From assembly GCA_046350295.1 (NCBI GenBank), contig JAXMAR010000035.1:23351-87350 (forward strand): 64,000 nt of DNA, read 5' to 3'. A program made the translations under genes and the position numbers. This document shows positions 53,169-62,802 of this stretch, piece by piece. The number at the start of each line of letters is the position of its first letter. Position 1 is the stretch's first letter. The DNA is from JAXMAR01 sp046350295 (lineage in GTDB: Bacteria > Planctomycetota > Planctomycetia > Gemmatales > Gemmataceae). The notes under the pieces were generated by a model. That model did not search any database, was not told where the DNA came from, and saw only the letters and a list, made by a program, of their open reading frames with translations.

Positions 53169-54591
53169 TTACTTGCTTGGCGCCACGGTCAGCTCGTAGC
53201 GCACTGTCGTTGTCTGGTTGCTCGGCGCTCCGGCGGGGGGCGGCGCCACGAGCAGCGCCTTGCCCGCCGAGGGGGTGTACTGGAAAGGCCGGCCGGTCGC
53301 CGGGTCGAGGGGGATCGGCAGGTCCGTGATGTCGCTCAGGGCGGTGGGGAGGGCGCCGTCGTGGCCGGCGGCGTAGATGCGGATCGCCTCCACCGTCTGG
53401 AGCAGCGCCAGGCGCCGCTCCATGCGTACCAGCCGCATTGTGGACATTGTCCATGGCCGGGACGATCAAGCCGGGCAGCCAGGAGATGTCGGGCGTATGG
53501 CCGCGGGCGGTTTTGATGCTGTCGAGGCTCTTGTGGAAGCCGGCGCGGGCGATCCAGGGGGGCTGGCTGTACCACCTGGCGGCGTCGTCGAAGAAGCGGT
53601 CGTACTCGACGATGGCGTACATCAGAGAGACCTGCAAGACGGTCATCTCCTCGATGCGCTCGGCCGTGTACCCGTGTTCGAGGAGATACTGCCGGGCCCG
53701 CGGATAAGACCGGGTCGCCATCACGGTGAGCGGCAAGCGGCGAAACATTTCGGGTTCTCCGGCATACATGAGTTGCTTGACGCCCAGCATCATCTGGTCG
53801 ACCGTCATCGGGGGACGGCTGGGGTCCTTGAGCGCTTCGCGCATGCCGGGGAAGATGACGTCGATGATGAGCCGCTCACCCTCGAGCGCGGGACGGAAGG
53901 GTACGACCGGACGTGGGAAGTCGGCGAGGGCCCAGAAAAGGTTGGGGGCGCCGCGTAGCTGGATCATCTCTTCGATATCGTTGACGGCCATGGCGATGAT
54001 GGCGTTGCCGACGAGGACGTTGATGAGGATGGGCGCCTCGCCGACGTGGCGGCCGAGGGTCATGTGGGTTTGCAGGGAATGGACGGCGCCGTCGAAATCG
54101 CGGTCGAGGAGGCGGGTGCGGGTGCGCATGCTGAGGAGCTGGCCGTAGGTGCGGAAGCCCTGGACATCGGGGAGGAGGAGACCGAAGCCGTCCTCGCGGA
54201 TACGGTCGAGCATTTCCCAGTCGCAGCGGGTGCGCCGTGCGGCGATGTCCATCTCCTTCATCATGCCGCCGAGGTTGAAGGAGGCGGCCTTTTCGCGCGG
54301 TAGCTTGGCCAGGGGCAACTCGAGCAGATCGCCGATCTTGTCGAAATCGGGATAGCGGCGGAGCGGGCCGAACCACTCGGGGCTATGCGCGCGCTGCCAG
54401 AGAAGAGCGGCGTTGCCGGGCCGCTTGTCGCCGAGGGTGGGCAGCAAACGATACTTGAGGGCCGGGCTGGGCGCTGCGGCCGGGTGAAGCACGAGCTTTT
54501 TGGTCGGGACCTCGTCCGCGTCCTGGGCAGACGCCTGGGCAGCGGCGAGCAGCAACGGCAGCAGGGCAAGCGACAACCGCATGAGCATCAT
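53169..54591 (-). pseudogene. Exported hypothetical protein, frameshifted near 53440
   Basis: ATG 54591 overlaps the upstream gene's stop. The leader is LSLALLPLLLAAAQASAQ, followed by YRLLPTLGDKRPGNAALLW and helical segments (LLSMRTRTRLLDRDFDGAV; LLEHGYTAERIEEMTVLQV). Near 53440 the reading shifts: the true continuation is MRLVRMERRLALLQTVEAIRIY and a C-terminal part with LPIPLDPATGRPFQYT, ending in ELTVAPSK at 53169. In the uncorrected frame the product would run on into the next gene, giving a false 1000-residue fusion. The YPDFDKIGDLL-type protein family is widespread in planctomycetes but unnamed. Confidence 0.75.
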
Positions 54592-55100
54592 CTCCCTGGC
54601 GAAGAGCGGAAGAATTCATCGAGGAACCCGGGGCGAGAGCCGGCACGCGTCGGACCGGGCGTCGGATCGGCGCCCGGGGCCGTTGGCGTCAGAGGCGGGA
54701 GGGCATACTCGCCCAGCCGCGAGATGTTCTTCTGAATCGAGCCGTAGGAGGGATACGCCGGCTCGTCCGGTTTGTCGGGGCGCGGCGCGCCGACGAGGAG
54801 GGCGGCGGCGGGGCGTTCCGCCTCGGAGGCCGACTCGGCGGCCGCCGTGGTCGGCAGATAGACGGTGATCGTTCGCGTCTGGGGTTGCGGGGCGGGGATG
54901 GTCAGGAGCAGCCAGCCCAGCAGCAGGCAGGCGCCGCTGACGAGGACGAAGGCGGCGACGCCGAGGCGGATGAAACGGCGCAGGCTGGCCCGGCCCATGG
55001 CGTAGAAGAGGCGGTCGCGCTCGATGTTGGCCGACTGGGGAACCAGCCCGGCCAGCTGGCGCTCGATCGCCTTCAGATCTTTCTCTGGTCCTGCGGACAT
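54588..55100 (-). CDS. Single-pass membrane protein next to an ECF sigma factor, probable anti-sigma
   Basis: ATG 55100 gives 170 residues. The cytoplasmic head (EKDLKAIERQLAGLVPQSANIERDRLFYAMGRASLRR) is short and helical, like those of ECF anti-sigma partners. One membrane helix spans about 51-73. The outside tail is Pro/Ala-rich. It overlaps the sigma gene's end by 28 bases and the next start (ATGA-type), so the three genes are translationally linked. The Pro-rich tail gives no domain. An anti-sigma role is inferred from position. Confidence 0.6.
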   Translation of the reverse strand: MSAGPEKDLKAIERQLAGLVPQSANIERDRLFYAMGRASLRRFIRLGVAAFVLVSGACLLLGWLLLTIPAPQPQTRTITVYLPTTAAAESASEAERPAAALLVGAPRPDKPDEPAYPSYGSIQKNISRLGEYALPPLTPTAPGADPTPGPTRAGSRPGFLDEFFRSSPGR

Positions 55101-55567
55101 GGTACATTCAGCCTTTCGCGCAGGAAGGTCAGTCCCGCGGTATAAAGTCGATGCACGGAGCTGCTCGAGCTGCCAAGAACGTCGGCGATCTCGGCGAAGG
55201 TCAGGCCGGCCCAGAGATGGAGCGTGACGGTCTCGCGCGTCTCCTGCGGCAGATCCTTGAGGGCGGCGGTGACGGTGGCGCCATCGATGGCGTTTTCGGG
55301 GCTGGAAAGAAACCAGCTCGGCCGCCGCAGAGCCGCCGTCTCCTCGTGGCGCCGGCGCCGCTGGGCGGCGCGGACGTGCGAGATGCCGAGATTGCGGACG
55401 ACGCGGAACAGCCAGGGGATGACGCGCTCGGGCGGCTTGCGCTGCAGGGACAGCTTGACGAACGCCTCCTGAACCAGGTCCTCGGGCGCGGCGCTCCATT
55501 GCCGCGCGTAGAGCGTGAGCGCACGGGAATGCTCGTCGATCAACTGCCCCAGGTAGGCTGCATCCAT
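55073..55567 (-). CDS. ECF-type RNA polymerase sigma factor
   Basis: ATG 55567 gives 164 residues: MDAAYLGQLIDEHSRALTLYARQW, then the region-2 segment EDLVQEAFVKLS and VIPWLFRVVRNLGISHVRAAQRRRR. Region 4 reads LPQETRETVTLHLWAGLTFAEIADVLGSSSSSVHRLYTAGL. The upstream in-frame extension to 55828 is Pro/Arg-rich and not conserved in appearance, so it was rejected. It heads an operon with a membrane protein, a hypothetical exported protein and a DUF1559 protein, which suggests that it controls envelope genes. Confidence 0.85.
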   Translation of the reverse strand: MDAAYLGQLIDEHSRALTLYARQWSAAPEDLVQEAFVKLSLQRKPPERVIPWLFRVVRNLGISHVRAAQRRRRHEETAALRRPSWFLSSPENAIDGATVTAALKDLPQETRETVTLHLWAGLTFAEIADVLGSSSSSVHRLYTAGLTFLRERLNVPCPQDQRKI

Positions 55568-55671
55568 CGTAGTTAGGACGCCTGTCGCGGCCTGTTGTCC
55601 CAGATTCCTGAGTATAACCGGTGGGGGTGACTGGTGGTTAGTGCCTGGTGGCTGGAGAGGAATTCGCGAGC

Positions 55672-56325
55672 ATGAACGTCCATCCGCTCGGCGACCAGGC
55701 CGTGATGGCTTACTGCGACGACGAAGAGGCGGCTTTGCGGCTAGCGGCTGCGGCGCGCGCGATGGGGTGGCCTTGGCTGATTGACGTCGTGCAGGCCTAC
55801 AAGGCGGTCGCGGTGTATTACGACGCACTCAAGCTCGGCTATGAGGAGGCGGCCAGTGAAGTGCGCCGGGTCGAAAGCGCCGATCGCCCGGCGCCGCCCG
55901 GCCGGTTGCGTGTCATCCCGTGCTGTTATGAGCTGGGACTCGATCTGGAGCGCGTCGCGCGGCATACCGGCCTTTCAGTTGCCGAGGTAATCGCCCTGCA
56001 CTGCGGCGCCGTTTACGCCGTTTACGCCATCGGCTTTTGTCCGGGTTTTCCCTATCTGGGCTATCTGCCGGAACGGCTCTGCGGGGCTCCGCGCCTCGAA
56101 ACACCGCGTTTGAAGGTCGAAGCCGGCAGCGTCGGTTTGACGGGCCGGCAGACCGGCATCTACACCGAGGAGCGCCCCGGCGGCTGGAATATCGTCGGCC
56201 GCACGCCGCTGGAGTTGGTGAACGTGGGGGACGGCTATTTTCCGTTGCGGACGGGGGACAAGGTGCGCTTCGAGCGGATCGGCGTCGATGAGTTCGAACG
56301 TCGGCGCGGGGAACGGCTGATGTGA
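55672..56325 (+). CDS. pxpB: 5-oxoprolinase subunit B (KipI family)
   Basis: ATG 55672 gives 217 residues with the KipI hallmarks: MNVHPLGDQAV, IPCCYELGLDLERVARHTGLS, IGFCPGFPYLGYLPE, and ETPRLKVEAGSVGLTGRQTGIYTEERPGGW. PxpB works with PxpA and PxpC to hydrolyse 5-oxoproline. Neither partner is adjacent here: an esterase follows downstream. So it may be an orphan copy or have its partners elsewhere. Confidence 0.9.
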   Translation: MNVHPLGDQAVMAYCDDEEAALRLAAAARAMGWPWLIDVVQAYKAVAVYYDALKLGYEEAASEVRRVESADRPAPPGRLRVIPCCYELGLDLERVARHTGLSVAEVIALHCGAVYAVYAIGFCPGFPYLGYLPERLCGAPRLETPRLKVEAGSVGLTGRQTGIYTEERPGGWNIVGRTPLELVNVGDGYFPLRTGDKVRFERIGVDEFERRRGERLM

Positions 56326-56390
56326 TGCGCCGGCGTTTGGAGATTTGTCGCGCCGTAGGATAGCCGCATCTTTGCAGCAAAGGAGCGACC

Positions 56391-57305
56391 ATGAGCCGAA
56401 TTGCACTAACACTGCTCGCTTGCCTGTGTGTTGGGTCCGCCGCGGCGGGTGAGAAGCCGCTGGTCGTCGATCTCTGGCCGGGCAAAGCGCCCGAGGAAGC
56501 GGGGGGCATCGGGCCGGAGAAGGTCGTCATGTCGCCCAAGCTGGACCGCAAGCAGGTGGAGGTGACGGAGTCGACGCGGATGCTCTCCAACGTCACCAGG
56601 CCGAGCATCACCATCTATCGCCCGGCGAAGGAGAAGGAAACCGGAGCGGCGATGCTGATCTGTCCGGGCGGCGGCTACTGGAACTTGTTCTGGGAGCTGG
56701 AGGGGGAAGAGGTCGCGGCCTGGCTCAACTCCATCGGCGTGACCGGCATCGTTCTCAAGTACCGGGTGCCGCGGCGGCCCGATGACGTCAAGGGGGAGCC
56801 GGCGCGGCGGCCGCTTCAGGATGCGCAGCGTGCCGTGAGCCTCGTGCGGAGCCGGGCCAAGGAATGGGGGATCGATCCCAAGCGCATCGGCATGATCGGC
56901 TTCTCGGCGGGCGGGCATCTCGCGATCGCGACGGCGACGCGCTTCGAGAAGCGGACCTACGCGACGGTGGATGAGGTGGACAAGGTCAGTTGCCGGCCGG
57001 ACTTCGCGATTGCCGCGTACTCGGGTTACTTGAAGGCGAAGGACAAGGACGAATTGTCCCCGGGGCTGAGCGTGCCGAAGGGGACGCCGCCGGTGTTTCT
57101 GGTCCACGGCTCGGACGATCCGATCAGCACGCCGGAGCACAGCGTCTTCATGTACCTGGCCTTGAAGCGCGCCGGCGTCCCTGCCGCGCTACACGTTTAC
57201 GGCGACACGGTACACGACTTCGCGGTGCGCAAGAGCGACCGGCCCTGCTCGACGTGGACGCGGCTGTGCGCGGACTGGCTGGGGCAGCGGGGGCTTCTCA
57301 AATGA
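56391..57305 (+). CDS. Exported alpha/beta hydrolase (esterase-like)
   Basis: The 304-residue protein has a leader (LTLLACLCVGSAAAGE) and the alpha/beta hydrolase fold. LICPGGGYWNLFWELEGE holds the oxyanion region, IGFSAGGHLAIATA (Ser about 168) the nucleophile elbow, HGSDDPIST the acidic residue and VHDFA the catalytic His. The oxyanion G-G-G-Y and the G-F-S-A-G-G-H elbow are those of acetyl-esterase/xylan-esterase-like planctomycete enzymes. It probably acts on plant or algal polysaccharide esters, an inference. It starts 65 bases after the pxpB stop. Confidence 0.88.
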   Translation: MSRIALTLLACLCVGSAAAGEKPLVVDLWPGKAPEEAGGIGPEKVVMSPKLDRKQVEVTESTRMLSNVTRPSITIYRPAKEKETGAAMLICPGGGYWNLFWELEGEEVAAWLNSIGVTGIVLKYRVPRRPDDVKGEPARRPLQDAQRAVSLVRSRAKEWGIDPKRIGMIGFSAGGHLAIATATRFEKRTYATVDEVDKVSCRPDFAIAAYSGYLKAKDKDELSPGLSVPKGTPPVFLVHGSDDPISTPEHSVFMYLALKRAGVPAALHVYGDTVHDFAVRKSDRPCSTWTRLCADWLGQRGLLK

Positions 57306-57346
57306 AGAAGGAGAGCACGCGTCTGTGCCTCCGCCCTGCGGTGGAG

Positions 57347-60300
57347 TCACTCCTCGCCTGCGTCCAGATTCCACACCCGGATGCTACCGTCGGCGCTACC
57401 CGAAAAGAGGCGCCTCGCGTCGGCCGACAGCGCAAGGCTGTCGACCGCGAAGGTGTGGCCTCGCAACGTCAGGGATTCCCTGCCCGCCTCCAGGTCCCAG
57501 ATCTTGATTGTCTTGTCCAGGCTTCCGGAAAAAAGCCGTTTGCCGTCGCTGGAGAGGGCGAGGGTCAGGACCGAATCGGTATGCCCATGGAGGGACAGCG
57601 TTTCCTCCCCGGCTTCCAGATCCCAGACCTTGATGGTCTTGTCCCCGTCGGCCGAGAAGAGGCGCTTGCCATCTCGGGACAGGGCCAGACTCGTCACATA
57701 GCTCGTGTGCCCGCGCAAAGTAAGCGACGCCTTGCCGGTATCCAGGTCCCAGACCTTGATCGTCTGATCCGAGCTCGCAGAGAAGAGACGCTTGCCGTCC
57801 GCGGAGAAGACCAGGCCGGTCACGTTGCTGGCGTGCCCGCGCAGGGTCGCCAGTTCCTTGCCGGCCTCCAGGTCCCAGATCTTGATTGTCTGGTCCACGC
57901 CACCCGAAACCAGGCGCTTGCCGTCTGCCGACAGGGCCAGCGTGAGAACGTAGTTTGTGTGGCCGCGCAGGGTCAGGATATCGGCGCCGGTTTCCAGGTC
58001 CCACGCCTTGATCGTGCTATCGAAGCTTCCTGAGAAGAGACGTTTCCCGTCAGCGGACACGACAAGGGCCCTCACGAATTCGGCGTGCCCGCGCAGCGTC
58101 ATGATCTCCTTGCCGTCCACTTGCGAGACTTTGATCGTGCTGTCGTGCGTACCCCAGAACATACGCTTGCCATCGGCGGATACTGTCAGGCTCGTGACAA
58201 AGTTTGTCGGACCGCGCAAGATCAGGCTCTCCTTGCCCGCGTCCAGGTTCCACACCTTGATCGTTTCGTCCGAGCTCCCGGAAAAGAGCCTGCCGTCCGC
58301 AGAGATCGCCAGACTCGATACGAATTTCGTGTGCCCGCGCAGGGTCAGGGTCTCCTTGTCTTCTTCCAGGCTCCAGACTTTGATCGTGTAATCACGGCTT
58401 CCCGAAAACAGACGCTTGCCATCCGCGGAAAGCGCCAGGCAAAAAACCTCGGCCTTATGGTCGCGCGGGACGCCAATCTCTTTGCCCGTATCCACGTTCC
58501 AACTCTTGATCGTCCCGTCCCAGCTGCCGGAATAGAGCCGTTTCCCATCAGCCGACAACGTGAGGCTGACGACCTCGGCTTTGTGGCCGGGCAGGGTGAG
58601 GACGTCCTTGCCGGTCTCCAGGTCCCAGACCTTGATCGTCTTGTCCCAACTTCCCGAGAAGAGGCGCTTGCCGTCGGGAGAAAGCGCGAGACTCGCCACC
58701 CAGCCCTTGTGCCCTTGCAGTGTTGCCGTCTCCTTGCCCGCCTCCAAATCCCATACCTTGATCTGGTCGGAGCTGGCCGAATAGAGACGCGTGCCGTCCG
58801 CGGAAAGCGCCAGGCTGAAGACTTCGCCCTTGTGCCCGCGCAGTGTGCGGATGTCCTTGTTCGTCTCCAGGTCCCAGACATGGATCGTGCCGTCGCTGCC
58901 GCCGGAGAAGAGCCGCTTGTTGTCCCGGCTGACGACCAGGCTGTCCACGGCGGACGCGTGACCGCTCAGACTCGCACTCTCCTTGCCCGTCGCCGTGTCC
59001 CAGACCTTGACCGTCCTGTCCCAGCTTCCGGAGAAAAGGCGTTTGCCGTCCGCGGAGAGAGCCAGGCAGGTAACGCGCGCGTCGTGTGTTCCGAGAAGGC
59101 GCATGGTCTGCCGGCACTGGCGGGCCAGGTAGCCAAATTCCGGCCCGCGTCGTTCGCGCTTGCATTCGTCCAGGCTGTCACGCATGCCGACGAAATCGCT
59201 GTCGTGCCAGTGGAGCACCGCCTGACGGATCGTGGCGTTGTAGAGAAGCGCCTCGGAGCGCCCGAGGGCAAGCTTGGTCTCCTCGTTCGCCTTGGTCAGC
59301 CGCGTCAGCGCTCCTTCCACCTTTTGGTTGGCATCGGCAAGCTCGGAATTGGCCCGGCCCAGAAGCGCCGCGCCCAGGGCAAGAGCGGCGGCAATTACGA
59401 CCAGGACCGCCGCCCCACTCGTAACCGCCGTGCGATGCCGGCCGACCCAGCGCCTGGCCTGGACGGTCCACGGCTCCGGCCAGGCGCTAACGGGTTCGTC
59501 GGCGAGCCAGTGCTCGAGGTCCTCCGCCAGATCGCGCGGAGAGGCGTAGCGGTCTTCCGGCTGGGTCGCCATTGCTTTGACGCAGATGGCATCGAGGCCG
59601 GGCGGGATGTCGGCAATCACCTTTCTTGGGGCAACGAAGCGGCCGCGGCGGACATCCTCAAGGACGGCGCCGACGTCCTTGCCCTCGAACGGCGGTCGGC
59701 CGGTCAGCACGCTGTAGAGCGTGGCGCCGAGGCTGTAGACGTCGCTGGCCGGGCCAAAAAGGTCGAGCCGGCCGGCGGCTTGTTCGGGGCTCATGAATTG
59801 CGGGGTTCCGATGGCCTGGCCGGTCATGGTCTCGGCGCTTCCGCTGGAGGAAGGACGCAAGGGCGGCTCGTCGAGAGATGGGGGCGAGGAAGCAGCGGTC
59901 TCGCCGTTGGCCGCTTTGGCATCGCCCGTCATCCGCGCCAGGCCCCAGTCGACAACGAGAGTTTCACCGTAGCGGCCGAGCATGATATTGCCGGGCTTGA
60001 GATCGCGGTGGAGAACGCCGCGGCTGTGGGCGTAGGCGATGGCCTCGCAGACGTCGACAAAGCGCTGGAGGAGCTTGCGGAAGGCGAGAAGGCGTTCACC
60101 GCGCAGGGCCAGGGCGTGCACGCGGTTTGTCGCTGGCGGACCTGGATCGCCCCTGCTCGGCGAAGCGGGGTCCAAGGGGGGCGTGGCGGGCGCCGGGGAG
60201 ACTGGGGCCTTGTGGAAGGCGGCGATGGCGTCCTTGAGACTGTCGCCGCGGATGAAGCGCATGGCGTAGAACGGGCGGCCGTCGGGATGGCGACCCAGAC

Positions 60301-60880
60301 CGTAGACAGGGACGATGCCGGGGTGTTCCAGGCCGCCGGTGACTTCAGCCTCGAGCAGGAAGCGGGCCCGGCTTTCGACGTGATCGGCGTGGCGCTCCTG
60401 GATTTCCTTGAGGGCGACCTCGCGGTTGAGTTCCTGGTCCTTGGCGACATAGACCTGGCCGAGGCCGCCGCGGGCATGGGGGCGCAAGATCCGGAACCGT
60501 GCGCCGGCAGAGGTCGACTCGCCTACCGAATCGATCGTGCTTTCGATCGGCCGGCCCTCGCCAAGGCACGCCAGGCTGGCCTGCACGTCTGCGTCTCGCA
60601 GACCTTGGAGCGCCTCTCTGGCGGACTCCGCGGAACTGAGGGCGGCAAGACTCTGTTGCGCATCCCCCCCGTAGCGTTTGACTTGCTCATCGAGCAGCGC
60701 GTCGAGCACCTGGCGGCGAGCTGGGGTCAAGCCCCCGTGCTCGACGAGCAGGTCGCCGAGCGGCCGCTGCTTGGCGAGAAGCCAGGCGTTCATGCCGGCG
60801 ATGAGCTGGTCGCGGGTGATGAAGCCATTGTGGAGGGCCTGGATACCAAAGAGGAGGTTGCGATCGGCAAGGTCGGGCAT
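57347..60880 (-). CDS. Ser/Thr protein kinase with fourteen WD40 repeats
   Basis: ATG 60880 (MPDLADRNLLFGIQALHNG) starts a protein of 1177 residues. An N-terminal helical region of about 140 residues precedes the kinase: glycine loop ARGGLGQVYVAKD, catalytic Lys in VALKEIQ, catalytic loop HRDLKPGNIMLG, and D-W-G-L-A-R instead of DFG. A membrane helix follows (AVLVVIAAALALGAALLG), and then 14 WD40 repeats of about 42 residues (GH..SLALSADGKRLFSGS..TIKVWDLE). Fourteen blades could make two seven-bladed propellers outside the membrane. Neighbouring repeats are very alike, so recent expansion is likely. Confidence 0.92.
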   Translation of the reverse strand: MPDLADRNLLFGIQALHNGFITRDQLIAGMNAWLLAKQRPLGDLLVEHGGLTPARRQVLDALLDEQVKRYGGDAQQSLAALSSAESAREALQGLRDADVQASLACLGEGRPIESTIDSVGESTSAGARFRILRPHARGGLGQVYVAKDQELNREVALKEIQERHADHVESRARFLLEAEVTGGLEHPGIVPVYGLGRHPDGRPFYAMRFIRGDSLKDAIAAFHKAPVSPAPATPPLDPASPSRGDPGPPATNRVHALALRGERLLAFRKLLQRFVDVCEAIAYAHSRGVLHRDLKPGNIMLGRYGETLVVDWGLARMTGDAKAANGETAASSPPSLDEPPLRPSSSGSAETMTGQAIGTPQFMSPEQAAGRLDLFGPASDVYSLGATLYSVLTGRPPFEGKDVGAVLEDVRRGRFVAPRKVIADIPPGLDAICVKAMATQPEDRYASPRDLAEDLEHWLADEPVSAWPEPWTVQARRWVGRHRTAVTSGAAVLVVIAAALALGAALLGRANSELADANQKVEGALTRLTKANEETKLALGRSEALLYNATIRQAVLHWHDSDFVGMRDSLDECKRERRGPEFGYLARQCRQTMRLLGTHDARVTCLALSADGKRLFSGSWDRTVKVWDTATGKESASLSGHASAVDSLVVSRDNKRLFSGGSDGTIHVWDLETNKDIRTLRGHKGEVFSLALSADGTRLYSASSDQIKVWDLEAGKETATLQGHKGWVASLALSPDGKRLFSGSWDKTIKVWDLETGKDVLTLPGHKAEVVSLTLSADGKRLYSGSWDGTIKSWNVDTGKEIGVPRDHKAEVFCLALSADGKRLFSGSRDYTIKVWSLEEDKETLTLRGHTKFVSSLAISADGRLFSGSSDETIKVWNLDAGKESLILRGPTNFVTSLTVSADGKRMFWGTHDSTIKVSQVDGKEIMTLRGHAEFVRALVVSADGKRLFSGSFDSTIKAWDLETGADILTLRGHTNYVLTLALSADGKRLVSGGVDQTIKIWDLEAGKELATLRGHASNVTGLVFSADGKRLFSASSDQTIKVWDLDTGKASLTLRGHTSYVTSLALSRDGKRLFSADGDKTIKVWDLEAGEETLSLHGHTDSVLTLALSSDGKRLFSGSLDKTIKIWDLEAGRESLTLRGHTFAVDSLALSADARRLFSGSADGSIRVWNLDAGEE

Positions 60881-61048
60881 TGCAGGCGGGTCTCCGTAGC
60901 ATACGGACATCCTAAGGGGTCCAAGGCCGCGCGCGAAGAGCTTGCTGGGGCGCGGTCCGGGAACGCGGCTTTTGTTCTTCTGAGTTCACTGTGTTGTTCA
61001 AGGCCCGAGAGATCCCGTCCCTTTTGCAGCAAGGCCCCTCCTGGCCAC

Positions 61049-62449
61049 TCAATCCGCTTCGCCCCATACCTTCGGTGATTTGAAGTCCTTCCCCTTTTGG
61101 GTCGCCTTGGGGGGCACGGCTTCGCGGGCGTAGGCCGCTAGACGGACGCGCAGTTCGCGCACGCGCTCCGGCTCGCGCTCGGCCAGGTTGGTCTTCTCCT
61201 CGGGGTCGCTCTTCAGGTTGAAGAGCTCGACGGACGCTTTATCCTTCTTCTTTTTCTTGGGCGCGGCCTTGCCGTCCGGATCGTCCGGGGCGGCGCCCCC
61301 CAGCACCAGCTTCCAGTCCCCTTTGCGCAGGGCGCCGCCGCCGGGCGTGACGTTGAAGAGAATGTCCTCGTGCGGCGATTTCGCCCCCTTGGTCAAGACG
61401 TCCCAGATGTCCTTGCCGTCGATCGGCAGCTTCTGCTCGAGCGTGCCGCCGGCGCGGTTGACCAGCGTCGGATACCAGTCGACCATGTGCAGCGGCTCAT
61501 GGATCTCGATGCCGTCCTTGATGTGCCCCGGCCAGGCGACGAAGGCGGCGGCGCGGACGCCCCCTTCGTAGAGCGACGCCTTGCCGCCGCGGAGCGTCCC
61601 GTTGGTGGCGCCGAGGCCCAGCGGGCCGCCGTTGTCGCTGGAGAAGACGATGATCGTGTTCTCGAGCATGCCTTGCTTGCGCAGCGCCTCGATGACCCGG
61701 CCGATCTGCTCGTCGACGGCGGAGACCATGGCGCAGTAGGTCCGCCGCGTCTTGTCCTTGATGTGCTCATAGAGCTTGAGGTGCTCCGGCAGCGCTTGCA
61801 GCGGGGCGTGCGGAGCGTTGAACGGCAGGTAGAGGAAGAGAGGGGTTTTCGGATCGTGTTTTTCGATCAGGCGCACCGCTTCGTTCCCCAGTAGCTTCGT
61901 GGTGTAGCCCTCGTCGCGGCAGACCTTGTCGTTGCGATGCCAGTCGAAGCCGCCGTCGCGCATGTGCGTGAAGTAATCGAGGGCGCCGTTGTAGTGGCCA
62001 TACTGGTAGTCGAAGCCGCGCTTGGTCGGCAGGTAGTCGGGGTGAAAGTGGCCGAGGTGCCATTTGCCGATGATGGCGGTGAAGTAGCCGGCCTGGCGCA
62101 GCGCCTCGGCGAGCGTGCGCTCGTTGAGTGGCAGGCCGTACCGGGCCCAGGGGCGGACGACGCCGACCTGCAGGCCATGACGCATGGGATAGCGGCCGGT
62201 CATGAGGGCGGCCCGCGTCGGTGAGCAGACGGGCTGGACGTAGAAGGAGGTCAGCCTGGCGCCGGAGCGGGCGAGCTTGTCGATGTTGGGCGTCTTGATG
62301 GCGCCGCCGTTGAAGCCGACGTCGGTATAGCCGAGGTCGTCGATAAGGAGAAAGAGGATGTTCGGCTTCTTGGCGGAGGCGCCGGCGAAGCCGAGGCCGG
62401 GGGCGATGAGGAGGGCGGACAAGGCCAGGAGAAGAAAGATCGGCCGCAT
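61049..62449 (-). CDS. Exported arylsulfatase (Cys-type formylglycine sulfatase)
   Basis: The 466-residue protein has a leader (LLALSALLIAPGLGFAGASA) and the sulfatase domain: PNILFLLIDDLGYTDVGFNGG, the C-x-P-x-R activation motif VCSPTRAALMTGRYP (Cys about 82, converted to formylglycine), GKWHLGHFHPDYLP, and the metal-site FSSDNGGPLGLGA. Planctomycetes use such sulfatases on sulfated polysaccharides. Its activator (formylglycine-generating enzyme) is not in this window. Lys-rich low-complexity residues occur near 415-425. Confidence 0.93.
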   Translation of the reverse strand: MRPIFLLLALSALLIAPGLGFAGASAKKPNILFLLIDDLGYTDVGFNGGAIKTPNIDKLARSGARLTSFYVQPVCSPTRAALMTGRYPMRHGLQVGVVRPWARYGLPLNERTLAEALRQAGYFTAIIGKWHLGHFHPDYLPTKRGFDYQYGHYNGALDYFTHMRDGGFDWHRNDKVCRDEGYTTKLLGNEAVRLIEKHDPKTPLFLYLPFNAPHAPLQALPEHLKLYEHIKDKTRRTYCAMVSAVDEQIGRVIEALRKQGMLENTIIVFSSDNGGPLGLGATNGTLRGGKASLYEGGVRAAAFVAWPGHIKDGIEIHEPLHMVDWYPTLVNRAGGTLEQKLPIDGKDIWDVLTKGAKSPHEDILFNVTPGGGALRKGDWKLVLGGAAPDDPDGKAAPKKKKKDKASVELFNLKSDPEEKTNLAEREPERVRELRVRLAAYAREAVPPKATQKGKDFKSPKVWGEAD

Positions 62450-62704
62450 CGCTGCGCCTTTCGGTTAAGGGCGTGGAGTGACGGCTTCGATTGGACCTTG
62501 AGGGAGCGCTGGTGTCCAGCAAAAATGCGGCGGCAGGTGGCAGAATGCGGCAGAAGGCGTTCCGTGTCCCGTCGAGTGGCAGATCACCGGCGGACCCAGC
62601 GTGGGTCGTTGGATTCGTCGATGGGTCGGGGCCTCGGCGCGGTTGGCGTGCGCGCGATGCGGCGGCAAGAGTGCGCCGGGACCAGGGAGCACGTCGTCCT
62701 TCAC

Positions 62705-62744
62705 CCTACGCCGAAGGCGTTACATCGATTAGCCCAGGGTTAAG
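62705..62744 (-). repeat. Left 40-bp inverted repeat of the RAYT-like element
   Basis: It is the reverse complement of 63468-63507 with one mismatch. It contains the hairpin-forming core CTACGCCGAAGGCGTTACA and CCCAGGGTT. The repeat with its partner hairpin (62733-62761) forms a palindromic, REP-like unit. Confidence 0.85.
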
Positions 62745-62782
62745 CGCAGCGCACCCCTGGGGGACAGGGCGCCTCGAAGGAT

Positions 62783-62802
62783 TCTACGCCGAAGGCGTTA
62801 CA
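62783..62802 (-). repeat. Second left copy of the CTACGCCGAAGGCGTTACA repeat
   Basis: A short copy, 20 bases, complementary to the right copy at 63410-63429. Confidence 0.8.

Noticed and set aside
51589..54591. Single 1000-residue fusion protein
   Set aside because: A frameshift near 53440 joins the frames. The true C-terminus of the first protein and the signal peptide of the second are both visible.
58085..61078. 997-codon plus-strand open frame opposite the WD40 kinase
   Set aside because: It is a shadow of the repeated WD40 codons. The minus product is a complete kinase with WD40 repeats.
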